Positions 54,490-63,932 of a DNA stretch of 64,000 nt are shown piece after piece; the stretch's first letter is position 1; the number at the start of each line of letters is the position of its first letter. A program made the position numbers and the translations under genes. The stretch covers positions 1 through 64,000 of the forward strand of contig NZ_JBFNXK010000006.1 in NCBI RefSeq assembly GCF_046054165.1, written 5' to 3'. The stretch comes from Celerinatantimonas sp046054165. Lineage in GTDB: Bacteria > Pseudomonadota > Gammaproteobacteria > Enterobacterales > Celerinatantimonadaceae. The notes beneath the pieces are model-generated. The model made no database searches. It was not told the origin of the DNA and worked only from the letters and a program-made list of their open reading frames with translations.

Positions 54490-55155
54490 ATGATCTCTCT
54501 TTACACAGCGGCCACACCAAACGGCTTTAAAGTCTCTATTGCCCTTGAAGAAATGGGGTTGGAGTATCAAGTTCACCCGATTAATTTACGCCAAAATGAA
54601 CAAAAACAACCGGAATTTCTGGCGATTAATCCGAATGGTCGGATCCCCGCCATCGTCGATCATGACCATGATGATTTCTGTGTTTTTGAAAGTGGAGCCA
54701 TCTTGTTGTATCTGGCCGAACGCAGTGGACAATTATTACCGACCGATCTGAAACAACGCAGCATTGTCACACAATGGCTGATGTTCCAAATGAGTGGCGT
54801 CGGGCCGATGATGGGTCAGGCGAATGTCTTCTATCGCTATTTTCCAGAGAAAATACCAGCGGCGATCGCGCGTTATCAAAACGAAAGTCGTCGCTTATTT
54901 GAAGTACTGGATCACCGATTAAGTGAAGTCGAATATCTGGCAGGAGACTATTCTATCGCCGATATTGCGACCTGGCCGTGGGTTCGAATTTATGAGTGGA
55001 GCGGTGTGAGTATTGATGGGTTGGATCACCTGCAACGTTGGCATCAACAGATGGCGGCCAAACCTGCTTGCCAAAAAGGATTGTTGATCCCGGAACAACC
55101 GCCAGAAAGCGATGAAGAAAAAGCCAAAGGCACACAAAAGATGATCACGCAGTAA
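54490..55155 (+). CDS. yfcG: Glutathione transferase / disulfide-bond oxidoreductase, YfcG-like
   Basis: 221 residues. LYTAATPNGFKVSIALEEMGLEY, in part, has the TPNGxK segment of YfcG. It also has NPNGRIPAIVDHDHDD, FESGAILLYLAE, and YSIADIATWPWVRIYEW, all as in YfcG/YghU, GSH-dependent disulfide reductases. Charged tail EQPPESDEEKAKG. AGGAAA precedes the ATG. Second gene of the gst pair. Confidence 0.9.
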   Translation: MISLYTAATPNGFKVSIALEEMGLEYQVHPINLRQNEQKQPEFLAINPNGRIPAIVDHDHDDFCVFESGAILLYLAERSGQLLPTDLKQRSIVTQWLMFQMSGVGPMMGQANVFYRYFPEKIPAAIARYQNESRRLFEVLDHRLSEVEYLAGDYSIADIATWPWVRIYEWSGVSIDGLDHLQRWHQQMAAKPACQKGLLIPEQPPESDEEKAKGTQKMITQ

Positions 55156-55203
55156 TCCCCCAAAAGTGTCGGGAATCACTCCATTGATGCGGTACTAGTG
55201 AAA

Positions 55204-55221
55204 CGCGCCTGAACGGGCGCG
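55204..55221. terminator. Terminator between yfcG-like gene and rsmJ
   Basis: CGCGCC (55204-55209) pairs with GGCGCG (55216-55221) across a 6-nt loop. Flanking GAAA and CTTTC extend the stem with one bulge and give a short U-tract. It lies between convergent genes. Confidence 0.75.
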
Positions 55222-55255
55222 CTTTCATCCATGCTTGAAGTTTGGGTATGGCTAC

Positions 55256-56002
55256 TTACAAGTGCGATAAATAAATATCGAATCGGTGACTTTTGGTTTT
55301 CAATTCGGCCTGCGGTTTTTCACCCGCTAACCAGTCCGCATAATTCGGACGTTTCACCACAATTCGTCGAGCGCCGGTTTGCCGCGCCGCAGCAAGCAAA
55401 CCATCGGCATCATCATCGCCGCCCACCAACATTTGAAACAATCGCATCTCTTTTTTGACCTGTGCCGATTTTTTCTTATGCGGATACATCGGGTCCAGAT
55501 ACACCGCATCCACGCCTTGCCCTAACTCACTCAACCTGTCCAAACTGCTGGCATAGTGCAGACTCATCAACTGATCCACCCAAGCCAATTCACCGTTAAG
55601 ACGGGCCCGTGCTAAACCATCGGCGAGCAGCGCCGCGACCGGAGCACAGCGCTCGATCATTCGCACTTCACATCCGAGCGATGCAATCACAAAGGCATCC
55701 CGGCCCAGTCCTGCCGTGGCATCTAAGACGACCGGCCGCCAGCCTTTTTTGATCCCCAACGCTTTGGTCACCGCTTCGGCACCGCCCTGCTTGCGCCGGT
55801 ATTCACTGCGGCCATGCCCAAAATCCACCTGCACGCCACCCAGCTTAGGTTCATCCGCCAGCTTTAACGCTAATCCTTCCGCACTATATTCCAAATAAAG
55901 ACCCACAACAGGGGCCCGGGATATCATCGGTAATTGAAAATCTTGACTCATCGAAGTTGCAGTCATTTTTAAAAATGACTCGCTACAGAGCAACGGAATC
56001 AC
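55256..56002 (-). CDS. rsmJ: 16S rRNA (guanine-1516-N2)-methyltransferase RsmJ, GTG start
   Basis: SAM-dependent methyltransferase of 16S rRNA. 248 residues from GTG 56002, with GAGGG at 6 nt; a TTG at 56023 is the alternative. Motifs: DEPKLGGVQVDFGHG, VLDATAGLGRDAFVIASLGC (SAM site), and YLDPMYPHKKKSAQVKKEMR; C-terminal VVKRPNYADWLAG and HRFDIYL. E. coli RsmJ is 250 residues and agrees throughout. Confidence 0.95.
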   Translation of the reverse strand: MIPLLCSESFLKMTATSMSQDFQLPMISRAPVVGLYLEYSAEGLALKLADEPKLGGVQVDFGHGRSEYRRKQGGAEAVTKALGIKKGWRPVVLDATAGLGRDAFVIASLGCEVRMIERCAPVAALLADGLARARLNGELAWVDQLMSLHYASSLDRLSELGQGVDAVYLDPMYPHKKKSAQVKKEMRLFQMLVGGDDDADGLLAAARQTGARRIVVKRPNYADWLAGEKPQAELKTKSHRFDIYLSHL

Positions 56003-56062
56003 GGCATACCCTCGCAGAAACAATTGTCCGCAGTGTATACGCTTGACGAAAAGCCAACAAGT

Positions 56063-58186
56063 TTAATGGGGAAGATGCTCAATGGGCATCGGTTTATCGA
56101 TATAATAGCCTTGCGCAAAGTCGACCCCGATTTCAGTAAGACATTGCATCGCCGCTTCATTTTCTACAAATTCAGCAATCGTTTGTTTACCCAGCACATG
56201 TGCCACTTCGTTGATCGACTTCACCATGGCCAAGTCCATGGCATTTTCGGGAAGCTCCCGGATAAATAAGCCATCGATTTTAAGAAAATCAATCGGGAGT
56301 GTTTTCAGATAGCCAAATGACGAAAGTCCCGAACCGAAATCATCTAAAGCAATTTTGCAGCCCATGCTTTTAATCTCACTAAAAAATTGGGTGGCCACCT
56401 GAATATGACTAATGGCGACCGTTTCGGTCGTTTCAAAACAAAGTTTGTGAAGCGGAATCGATAGTCGTTGCAGACGGGACAATAACCAATTCACAAATTC
56501 ATGATTGCTTAAAGATAACCCCGATAGATTAATCGAGCACAATGACAACTGCGCCACATGCGCGGGATGGGCTTCCAGCCAGTCGAAAATTTTATTAATG
56601 ATCACCATGTCGACCCGATCCGCTAAATTGTAATGCTCAGCCACCTGCAAAAAAATACCGGGAGCAATCAGGATCCCCTGTTTATCCTGCATTCGGGCCA
56701 GAACTTCATAATGTAAACCAGGCTCATCATGAGTAACGGCGACAATGGGCTGTGCATACAAGACGAACCGCTCTTCCCGGATGGCTTGTTGGATCGGCTC
56801 AACCCAACGCATTTTATCCTGCCGCTCAATAAGCTGCTCATCATCTAATTCAAAAACATGTAGCCGATTTCGCCCCTGCTCTTTTGCGGCATAACAGGCA
56901 CTATCCACCTCCGCCATCACTCGATATTTTCCACCGGAATTACTATCAACCATATTCAGGCCAATACTCCCGGCCAGATTAAAAATCTTGTTTTCCCAGT
57001 GGAAATTGAACGCGGCGATATTACGAACCAATAACTGCCCGATCCTACGAGCATCTTCCAATGTAATCTCCGGCAATAGAATGCCAAACTCGTCTCCCCC
57101 CAAACGGGCCAGTACTGCATTTTGAGGGAGTGTATTAATTAATAACAGGGCGGTATGCTTGAGAACCTGATCACCAGCCAGATGTCCTTGTGTATCATTA
57201 ATGACTTTAAACTGATCCAAATCCAGAAACATCAGGGCATGCTTCTTGCCGTTCTGTGCGGATTCCAAAAAAATTTCCAACTGCTGTTCAAAATAGCTTC
57301 GGTTATACATCCCAGTGAGAAAATCATGGCTCGCCTGATACGCCAGCTCCTCTGTTAATCGTCGTTTCTCTGTAATATTTTCGCCGACTAATAAAAAATC
57401 ATGGCTATTGGGCAGTTTACGAATCGACTCATTAAACCAGATATGTTTTCCCGTACAATGCAGATAACATAAATCCCGGCTATAAACCTGCCCGGATTCC
57501 GCATGTTGCAGGTAATCCATAAAAGTGCTCCGGAGCTCGGGATCAGCATAAAAATTCCCCCAAACGTTGCCCTCCAGGTCACGGGCTTCCCGTCCCAACT
57601 CAACACTCGCCTGACGGTTACAGCGCACCGTCATTCCCAAATTATTGATACGACACAATAACAGCGGATTTTCTTCAAATAATGTCCAAAACTCCAGCCG
57701 ACTCTGCTCCAATTGCTGACGAGCCGCATGTAACCGATTAATATTACGGCCTTCAACCAAAATCTGTTGCAATTGCTGATGCTCATCCAATACCGGCTGA
57801 AATGACACGTCAATAAAATGATGTTTGTTATAGTCATCCATGAATTCAACATTAGCCCAGCCCACAGCCCCCTGTTCAGCCAGTTCCAGCGCTGCTTTTA
57901 ATTTACTCCGCAGCTCCACCTGTGCCTGAAACACTTCGATATCACAAAAATAAGCCCCCTGGAGTTCTTCAAACGTTTTGTTCAGCAATTGCTCCGTCGG
58001 CTTATTCACAGCGATGATGACGCCATTGCGATCTAAAACCGTAGCATATTGAAAAGATTGGTTAAAAAAAGACTGAAAACCAGCCTGAGACTCGGCTAAC
58101 TGTTGATAGGCCTGTTTGCGGCGCCACATTTGCCACCCGGCAAAAATACAAACGAGTCCCGTAAAGATCCATAATCCAATTATCAT
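56063..58186 (-). CDS. PAS-PAS-GGDEF-EAL membrane-anchored cyclic-di-GMP protein
   Basis: 707 residues: one N-terminal membrane anchor (1-20), two PAS domains (about 35-150 and 165-275), GGDEF (intact RLGGDEFG near 361, with DLDQFKVINDTQGHLAGD) and EAL (about 455-700). In the EAL motif the sequence is EVL, keeping the metal Glu; SINLSG, CFETTE, ALDDFGSG, LKIDG, AEFVEN and QGYYI are present. Both synthase and phosphodiesterase could be active. The sensory ligand is not apparent. Monocistronic. Confidence 0.94.
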   Translation of the reverse strand: MIIGLWIFTGLVCIFAGWQMWRRKQAYQQLAESQAGFQSFFNQSFQYATVLDRNGVIIAVNKPTEQLLNKTFEELQGAYFCDIEVFQAQVELRSKLKAALELAEQGAVGWANVEFMDDYNKHHFIDVSFQPVLDEHQQLQQILVEGRNINRLHAARQQLEQSRLEFWTLFEENPLLLCRINNLGMTVRCNRQASVELGREARDLEGNVWGNFYADPELRSTFMDYLQHAESGQVYSRDLCYLHCTGKHIWFNESIRKLPNSHDFLLVGENITEKRRLTEELAYQASHDFLTGMYNRSYFEQQLEIFLESAQNGKKHALMFLDLDQFKVINDTQGHLAGDQVLKHTALLLINTLPQNAVLARLGGDEFGILLPEITLEDARRIGQLLVRNIAAFNFHWENKIFNLAGSIGLNMVDSNSGGKYRVMAEVDSACYAAKEQGRNRLHVFELDDEQLIERQDKMRWVEPIQQAIREERFVLYAQPIVAVTHDEPGLHYEVLARMQDKQGILIAPGIFLQVAEHYNLADRVDMVIINKIFDWLEAHPAHVAQLSLCSINLSGLSLSNHEFVNWLLSRLQRLSIPLHKLCFETTETVAISHIQVATQFFSEIKSMGCKIALDDFGSGLSSFGYLKTLPIDFLKIDGLFIRELPENAMDLAMVKSINEVAHVLGKQTIAEFVENEAAMQCLTEIGVDFAQGYYIDKPMPIEHLPH

Positions 58187-58533
58187 TTAGGAAATCCTTT
58201 GATCGCCTGAACCGCTCACTTCTGGAAACTCAAACGGCCATCGTTACTCTTAATCAGGATTCATTCATGGTTGGATATAGCCGGATCCAACCACTTTCTT
58301 ACGGGTCACTCAATGCTGAGTGACATCACTCCAATAACACTTTCCCAATAGCAAAAATCTGGATGTCCATGATCAACATGAGTCGCGCATCATCCCGTTA
58401 TTGAAATAACGAACGAGACCCTAACTGGTTATCTACAATACAATTCAGTATTGTTACCATAGTACATAAACCATCAAAAAAGTAAGAACAGCTTGGTTAT
58501 TCCATTTATTCAGGCCACAAAGACGACCACGAT
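58187..58533. other. Intergenic region upstream of glf with several palindromes
   Basis: About 350 bp without a gene. It holds three inverted repeats: GTCACTCA-N4-TGAGTGAC (58305-58324), CGTTATT-GA-AATAACG (58396-58411) and ACAATAC-N6-GTATTGT (58435-58454). It should include the promoters of glf and of the GGDEF-EAL gene. Confidence 0.5.
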
Positions 58534-59649
58534 ATGAGCCAATGGGACTTTTTAATTGTAGGTAGTGGGTTATACGGTGCGGTATGTGCCCAACAACTCT
58601 CTAGCCGCGGATATCGCGTCAAAGTCATCGAACAACGTGATCATATCGCGGGAAATATCTATACCGAAAACAAAGAAGGCATTGCCATCCACCGCTATGG
58701 CGCGCACATTTTTCATACCAGTGATGCAGCCATCTGGGATTACGTGCAACAATTTGCCCAGTTCAACCGTTTTACCAATTCGCCACTAGCCAATTTCAGA
58801 GGCAAACTCTACAACCTGCCTTTTAATATGCACACTTTCTATCAGCTCTGGGGGGTGACGACACCCCAGCAAGCCTTGCATAAATTAGAGCAACAACGAG
58901 CCGAAATGCAGGGGAAAACCCCAACGAATCTTGAAGAACAAGCACTGGCATTGGTGGGCCGGGATATTTATGAAACCCTGATTAAAGGATATAGCGAAAA
59001 ACAGTGGGGACGTCCGGCCTGTGAATTACCGGCGTTTATCATTCGCCGACTGCCGCTGCGATTCACGTTTGATAATAATTATTTCAGCGATCATTTTCAG
59101 GGGATCCCGGTGGATGGTTACACCGCTCTGGTACAAAACATGCTGGAAGGGATCGACGTTTCACTCAACTGTGATTTTTTTGATGCCTCATCACAGTGGG
59201 CCTTACAGGCTAAACACATTATTTATACCGGCCCAATCGATCGCTATTTTGGGTATCAATTAGGTCATCTGGGCTATCGGTCATTACGCTTTGATCTCAA
59301 ACGCTTTGATACCGCCAATGTACAAGGTAATGCGGTCATCAACTATACTGATCCTGAAACGCCTTACACGCGCACCATCGAACATAAGCATTTTGCTCAG
59401 GTCTCGACCTCTCACAGTTACCTCACTTATGAATATCCCCAAGCCTGGCAACCCGGCACTGAACCCTATTATCCCATTAATGATGAACCAAATATGGCTT
59501 TATATAAACGCTATCGGGAACTCGCTCGGGCGCTGCCCCAAGTTCATTTTGGCGGGCGCTTAGGTCAGTATCGGTATTTCGACATGCATCAGGTGATCGC
59601 CGCCGCACTTCACTATTGCCAGCAATTTACTGCGGTATCCCGTTATTGA
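58534..59649 (+). CDS. glf: UDP-galactopyranose mutase
   Basis: Flavoenzyme that interconverts UDP-galactopyranose and UDP-galactofuranose for Galf-containing surface glycans. 371 residues: FAD motif VGSGLYGAVCAQQLSSRG (about 8-25), HRYGAHIFHTS, YSEKQWGRPACELPAFIIRRLPLRFTFDNNYF in part (active site), and YEYPQAW. First gene of the right-hand lipopolysaccharide locus, suggesting a Galf-containing core or O-antigen. Confidence 0.95.
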   Translation: MSQWDFLIVGSGLYGAVCAQQLSSRGYRVKVIEQRDHIAGNIYTENKEGIAIHRYGAHIFHTSDAAIWDYVQQFAQFNRFTNSPLANFRGKLYNLPFNMHTFYQLWGVTTPQQALHKLEQQRAEMQGKTPTNLEEQALALVGRDIYETLIKGYSEKQWGRPACELPAFIIRRLPLRFTFDNNYFSDHFQGIPVDGYTALVQNMLEGIDVSLNCDFFDASSQWALQAKHIIYTGPIDRYFGYQLGHLGYRSLRFDLKRFDTANVQGNAVINYTDPETPYTRTIEHKHFAQVSTSHSYLTYEYPQAWQPGTEPYYPINDEPNMALYKRYRELARALPQVHFGGRLGQYRYFDMHQVIAAALHYCQQFTAVSRY

Positions 59650-59723
59650 TGACCAAGATAAATTGCTATTAAAGCAGCGGCCCTTTAAAATTTACTCAGA
59701 TTCGAATCTTAAGGACACTTCAG

Positions 59724-60668
59724 ATGATTATTGTTACCGGAGGGGCTGGTTTTATCGGCTCAAATATTGTCAAAGCGCTGAATGATGAAGGCTACGAAGA
59801 TATCATTGTGGTCGATGATCTCACTGACGGCACTAAATTCGTCAATTTGGTCGATCTCAAAATCGCAGATTACTTGGATAAAGATGAATTCATTGCCCGT
59901 ATTATCTCCGGTGAAGATTTAGGTCCTATCGAAGCCGTTTTCCATGAAGGGGCTTGCTCAGCCACAACCGAGTGGGATGGGAAATTCATGATGGAAAATA
60001 ACTATGAATATTCCAAAGAGCTGCTGCATTACTGTTTAGATCGGGAAATTCCATTTTTATATGCGTCTTCGGCCGCCACTTATGGCACTACAGAAACTTT
60101 CGTTGAAGATCCTTCCTGTGAAGGTCCATTAAACGTTTACGGCTATTCCAAACTGCAATTTGACAACTATGTCCGTCGAATCTGGCCCTCGATCCAATCT
60201 CAGGTCGTGGGTTTTCGTTATTTCAACGTATATGGCCCACGCGAACAACACAAAGGCAGCATGGCCAGTGTCGCTTTCCACCTCAATACTCAGATCCATA
60301 AAGGTGAAAATCCTAAATTGTTTGAAGGCGTGGATGGTTACGCAAACGGCGGCCAACTGCGAGATTTTGTCTATGTCGGTGATGTCTGTGCCGTAAATCT
60401 GTGGTTCTTCAAACATCCGCAGCAATCCGGTATTTTCAACTTAGGCACCGGTCGTGCAGAACCATTCCAGGCGGTAGCCGAAGCGGTGGTCCATTATCAC
60501 CAGAAAGGGGAAATCGAGTACATTCCATTCCCGGATCACTTGCGTGGCCGCTATCAGAGTTTTACCCAAGCCAATATCGATAAACTGCGCGCTGCCGGTT
60601 ACGACAAACCATTTAAAACCGTCGCCGAAGGGGTCGGTGAGTACATGGCTTGGCTCAATCGCAATTAA
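59724..60668 (+). CDS. hldD: ADP-L-glycero-D-manno-heptose 6-epimerase
   Basis: Makes ADP-L-glycero-D-manno-heptose, the donor for the inner lipopolysaccharide core. 314 residues, short-chain dehydrogenase fold: GGAGFIGSNIVKAL (NADP site), SSAATYG and the catalytic YGYSKLQFD (Tyr, Lys). AAGGACA precedes the ATG. It lies 75 bp after glf and 67 bp before waaF, whose substrate it makes. Confidence 0.97.
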   Translation: MIIVTGGAGFIGSNIVKALNDEGYEDIIVVDDLTDGTKFVNLVDLKIADYLDKDEFIARIISGEDLGPIEAVFHEGACSATTEWDGKFMMENNYEYSKELLHYCLDREIPFLYASSAATYGTTETFVEDPSCEGPLNVYGYSKLQFDNYVRRIWPSIQSQVVGFRYFNVYGPREQHKGSMASVAFHLNTQIHKGENPKLFEGVDGYANGGQLRDFVYVGDVCAVNLWFFKHPQQSGIFNLGTGRAEPFQAVAEAVVHYHQKGEIEYIPFPDHLRGRYQSFTQANIDKLRAAGYDKPFKTVAEGVGEYMAWLNRN

Positions 60669-60735
60669 TTAACCATCTTCACGGCAACTACGCCACCGCG
60701 TGGTTGCTGTGTCTTGATCGGATCATTGTCTTCAT

Positions 60736-61779
60736 ATGAATATCTTAGTGATTGGCCCAGCCTGGGTCGGCGATATGGTCATGTCGCATAGTCTTTATCA
60801 GTTACTGCAACAGCGCTATCCGGATGCCCGGATCGACGTGATGGCCCCCGACTGGTGCCGTCCCCTGCTAGAGCGCATGCCTGAAGTCTCTCAGGCGATC
60901 CGGATGCCACTCGGCCACGGTGAATTTAACCTGAAAAAACGCTGGAAACTCGGTCGAGAACTCAAAGGCCATTATGACCGCGCCTATATTCTGCCCAATT
61001 CGCTCAAATCATCGCTGATCCCATTTTTTGCGCGTGTCCCTTACCGTTGTGGTTGGAAGGGTGAAAGCCGCTATGGCCTACTCAACGATCTGCGATCCAA
61101 CAAACGTGACTTTACACTGATGGTGGCTCGTTACGCCGCGCTAGCGTTTGATAAATCGGCGATGCGAAGTGATCAAGATCTGCCAGAGATCCCACCGCCC
61201 TATCTACAGGTCAACCCTGAGGATGTCACGCTGGTTCTGGAAAAAATGCAGCTCACGACGCAGCGACCGGTGCTTGCCATCTGCCCCGGTGCCGAATTTG
61301 GTCCCGCCAAACGCTGGCCGGAAACCCAATATGCGGAAGTGGCTCAACACTGGATCGCTCAGCGTGGCGGTCAGGTATGGATTTTTGGATCGAAAAAAGA
61401 CCTGCCGGTTGCAGAGCAAATTAAAGCTCATCTTGGAGAAAACCAGCGTACTCATTGCCAGCTGCTCGCGGGACAGACCTCGCTAGGCGAAGCGATCGAT
61501 TTGATGAGTGTGGCCAGTGCTGTCATCAGTAACGACTCCGGCCTGATGCACATCGGTGCGGCGCTGGGCCGACCGATTGTCGCCATTTACGGTTCCACAT
61601 CGCCCAATTACACACCGCCGCTAAGTCAAACCGTCGAAATTTTGCATACGGATATCGACTGTCGTCCTTGCTTTAAACGCACCTGCCCACTGGGCCACCT
61701 CAAATGTTTAACCGAGTTACCGGCTTCAGGGGCTATCGCCGCTTTAAGCAAGTTAGTTCCTCTGCAGGAGCTCGATTAA
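60736..61779 (+). CDS. waaF: ADP-heptose:LPS heptosyltransferase II
   Basis: GT9 enzyme adding the second heptose to the inner core. 347 residues: VIGPAWVGDMVMSHSL, DVMAPDWCRPLLERMPEV, CPGAEFGPAKRWP, and the nucleotide-sugar site SNDSGLMHIGAALGRPIVAIYGSTSP, in part. Four bp before waaA. Confidence 0.96.
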   Translation: MNILVIGPAWVGDMVMSHSLYQLLQQRYPDARIDVMAPDWCRPLLERMPEVSQAIRMPLGHGEFNLKKRWKLGRELKGHYDRAYILPNSLKSSLIPFFARVPYRCGWKGESRYGLLNDLRSNKRDFTLMVARYAALAFDKSAMRSDQDLPEIPPPYLQVNPEDVTLVLEKMQLTTQRPVLAICPGAEFGPAKRWPETQYAEVAQHWIAQRGGQVWIFGSKKDLPVAEQIKAHLGENQRTHCQLLAGQTSLGEAIDLMSVASAVISNDSGLMHIGAALGRPIVAIYGSTSPNYTPPLSQTVEILHTDIDCRPCFKRTCPLGHLKCLTELPASGAIAALSKLVPLQELD

Positions 61780-61783
61780 GCTG

Positions 61784-63052
61784 ATGATAAAACGAGCGCT
61801 CTACGCTATCGCCTATAACTTGTTATTATGCCCCGGGCTGCTCTTCGCCTGTTATAAGCTGTACTGGCCTCGTCAGGGCAAGCGAGCATTTGGCCGCCGC
61901 TGGATCGAACATTTTGGCTTTGGCAAACGAACCGAGCCTGTCGATCTTTGGTTTCATGCGGTGTCGGTCGGTGAAGTCATTGCCAGCACGGCCCTGATTA
62001 AAGCCACGCTCAAAGCCCGTCCCGATTGGCAGATCTTAGTCACGACCACTACCGCAACCGGGGCTGAAGAGGTAAGAAAACGTTTAGGTGACCGCGTACA
62101 ACATCGCTTCGCCCCTTTTGATCTATTACCTTGTATTGCCTTGTTTTTACATCGCTATCAGCCACGCCGATTATGGATCATGGAAACCGAGCTGTGGCCA
62201 AACTGGCTGTGGCTGGCCAAACGCCGAAACATTCCTACAGCGCTCATCAATGCGCGCATGTCGGAGCGCTCTGCACGCCGTTATCAACGCTTTGCAACCG
62301 TCGCCGAATTATTATTCGGTCGACTCGACTGGATTGGAGCGCAATACCCCGATGATGCAAAACGCTTTATTCAAATCGGTGCTAAAGCCCATCAAGTGGC
62401 AACCACCGGTTCGATTAAGTTTGATATCACGCTCGATGAATCGCGTATCGGCGCCGCCCGAGCGCAGCGGCATAGTCTCTTCGGCGATCGCCCGGTATTA
62501 GCGGCCATTAGTACGCATCGCGGTGAAGATCAGCCGATTTTAGAAATGGCCCATCAGCTGCGCCAAAACCATCCCAAGCTATTGCTGGTGTTAGTCCCGC
62601 GCCATCCAGAACGATTCGATGAAGTCGCTCTGTTGGCCTCGCGCTTTGGTCCAATCGTACGCCGTAGCGAAAAGAGTGACGTCTCCGCAAAAACACTCAC
62701 TTATGTCGGCGATACAATGGGAGAGCTGCTCGATCTGTTAGCCATGAGTGATATTGCCCTTATGGGTGGATCGCTGGAACCTATCGGGGGACATAACTAT
62801 CTAGAACCGGCTGCGCTAGGCGTGCCTTGTGTCAGTGGCCCATATGATTTTAATTTTAGTGAGATCAGTCAGCAGCTCCAACACGCCGGCGCGCTGGTCG
62901 TTGACACCCAAACCGATCAGCTAGCCGAACAAATTGCTCAGTGGCTCAGCCAACGTGAAGCTTATACGCAAGCTTCTAACGCAGCACATCAGGTTGTGAC
63001 TCGCAATCGGGGCGCCTTACAAAAAACATTGGATCAGTTGCTGCATTATTGA
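61784..63052 (+). CDS. waaA: 3-deoxy-D-manno-octulosonic acid (Kdo) transferase
   Basis: Inner-membrane GT30 transferase adding Kdo to lipid IVA. 422 residues (E. coli 425): N-terminal membrane anchor (about 4-22), WFHAVSVGEVIAS with the catalytic Glu, METELWPNW, and GGSLEPIGGHNYLEPAALGVPC. Coupled to waaF by 4 bp. Confidence 0.96.
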   Translation: MIKRALYAIAYNLLLCPGLLFACYKLYWPRQGKRAFGRRWIEHFGFGKRTEPVDLWFHAVSVGEVIASTALIKATLKARPDWQILVTTTTATGAEEVRKRLGDRVQHRFAPFDLLPCIALFLHRYQPRRLWIMETELWPNWLWLAKRRNIPTALINARMSERSARRYQRFATVAELLFGRLDWIGAQYPDDAKRFIQIGAKAHQVATTGSIKFDITLDESRIGAARAQRHSLFGDRPVLAAISTHRGEDQPILEMAHQLRQNHPKLLLVLVPRHPERFDEVALLASRFGPIVRRSEKSDVSAKTLTYVGDTMGELLDLLAMSDIALMGGSLEPIGGHNYLEPAALGVPCVSGPYDFNFSEISQQLQHAGALVVDTQTDQLAEQIAQWLSQREAYTQASNAAHQVVTRNRGALQKTLDQLLHY

Positions 63053-63140
63053 GATAACCACCGAAGTTTATCGACCCGATCAGCGCTATTGAATATTATC
63101 TAGGATCTGTTGGACCTAATGAAAAATGAGAGTGTATTGA

Positions 63141-63926
63141 ATGCCTATAACAGCAAATATCATTACTCTGAATGAAGAAAAACATATTAAGGCATGTATC
63201 GAATCACTGCAGCCTGTCTGTGATGAAATTGTTGTTGTGGATTCCGGAAGCCATGATGACACCGTTCGTATCGCCGAATCGATGGGCGCTAAAATTGTTC
63301 ACCAACCTTATCTCGGGGATGGCTTTCAGAAAAACGTGGCACTGGAACATGCTTCCAATGACTGGATCCTCTCGCTGGATGCCGATGAACGTGTCACACC
63401 CGGAATGCAGCAAGCAATTCAAAATTTAACGCTTGAAGGTCAAGAACAAACGGCTTTTGCATTTCGCCGCCGGAATATGATCGGCTCGCGCTGGATCAAA
63501 CACTGTGGCTGGTATCCGGATTATTGTGCCCGGCTCTACAATCGAAAATTCGTTAAATTTAAAGAAGTAAAGCAACACAGTAGCCTTGATACCGCCAATG
63601 TGACTCAGCTTCCGGAAGATATCATTCACTACTCATTCAAAAATATTGGCGAGTTGTTTGCTAAACCTGGGCGAAACTTCAGCTCCCGCAGTGCCAAAAT
63701 CATGTATGCCAAGCACAAAAAAGTCAGTCGTTTTTCCCCAGTCATGCATGGATTTAATGCTTTTTGTCGAAAATACTTTTTTAAACTTGGCTTTTTAGAT
63801 GGGATGGATGGCCTAACGGTCTCGATAAGTTCCGCAATCAACAGTTATCTAAAATATGCAAAGTTGATCGAATACTATCGTGATCCAAGCGTCACCAAGC
63901 AAGATGACTTTAAAAATATCTGGTGA
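63141..63926 (+). CDS. waaE: LPS core glycosyltransferase, WaaE/KdtX family (GT2)
   Basis: 261 residues, GT2: ITANIITLNEEKHIKACIESL in part, VVVDSGSHDDT (acceptor of UDP-sugar), the DxD DADERVTP and the basic region FRRRNMIGSRWIKHCGWYPD, as in WaaE (adds glucose to heptose I). No TM except a weak C-terminal segment. Eighty-eight bp after waaA. The exact donor sugar is not determinable. Confidence 0.88.
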   Translation: MPITANIITLNEEKHIKACIESLQPVCDEIVVVDSGSHDDTVRIAESMGAKIVHQPYLGDGFQKNVALEHASNDWILSLDADERVTPGMQQAIQNLTLEGQEQTAFAFRRRNMIGSRWIKHCGWYPDYCARLYNRKFVKFKEVKQHSSLDTANVTQLPEDIIHYSFKNIGELFAKPGRNFSSRSAKIMYAKHKKVSRFSPVMHGFNAFCRKYFFKLGFLDGMDGLTVSISSAINSYLKYAKLIEYYRDPSVTKQDDFKNIW

Positions 63927-63932
63927 TAAATC

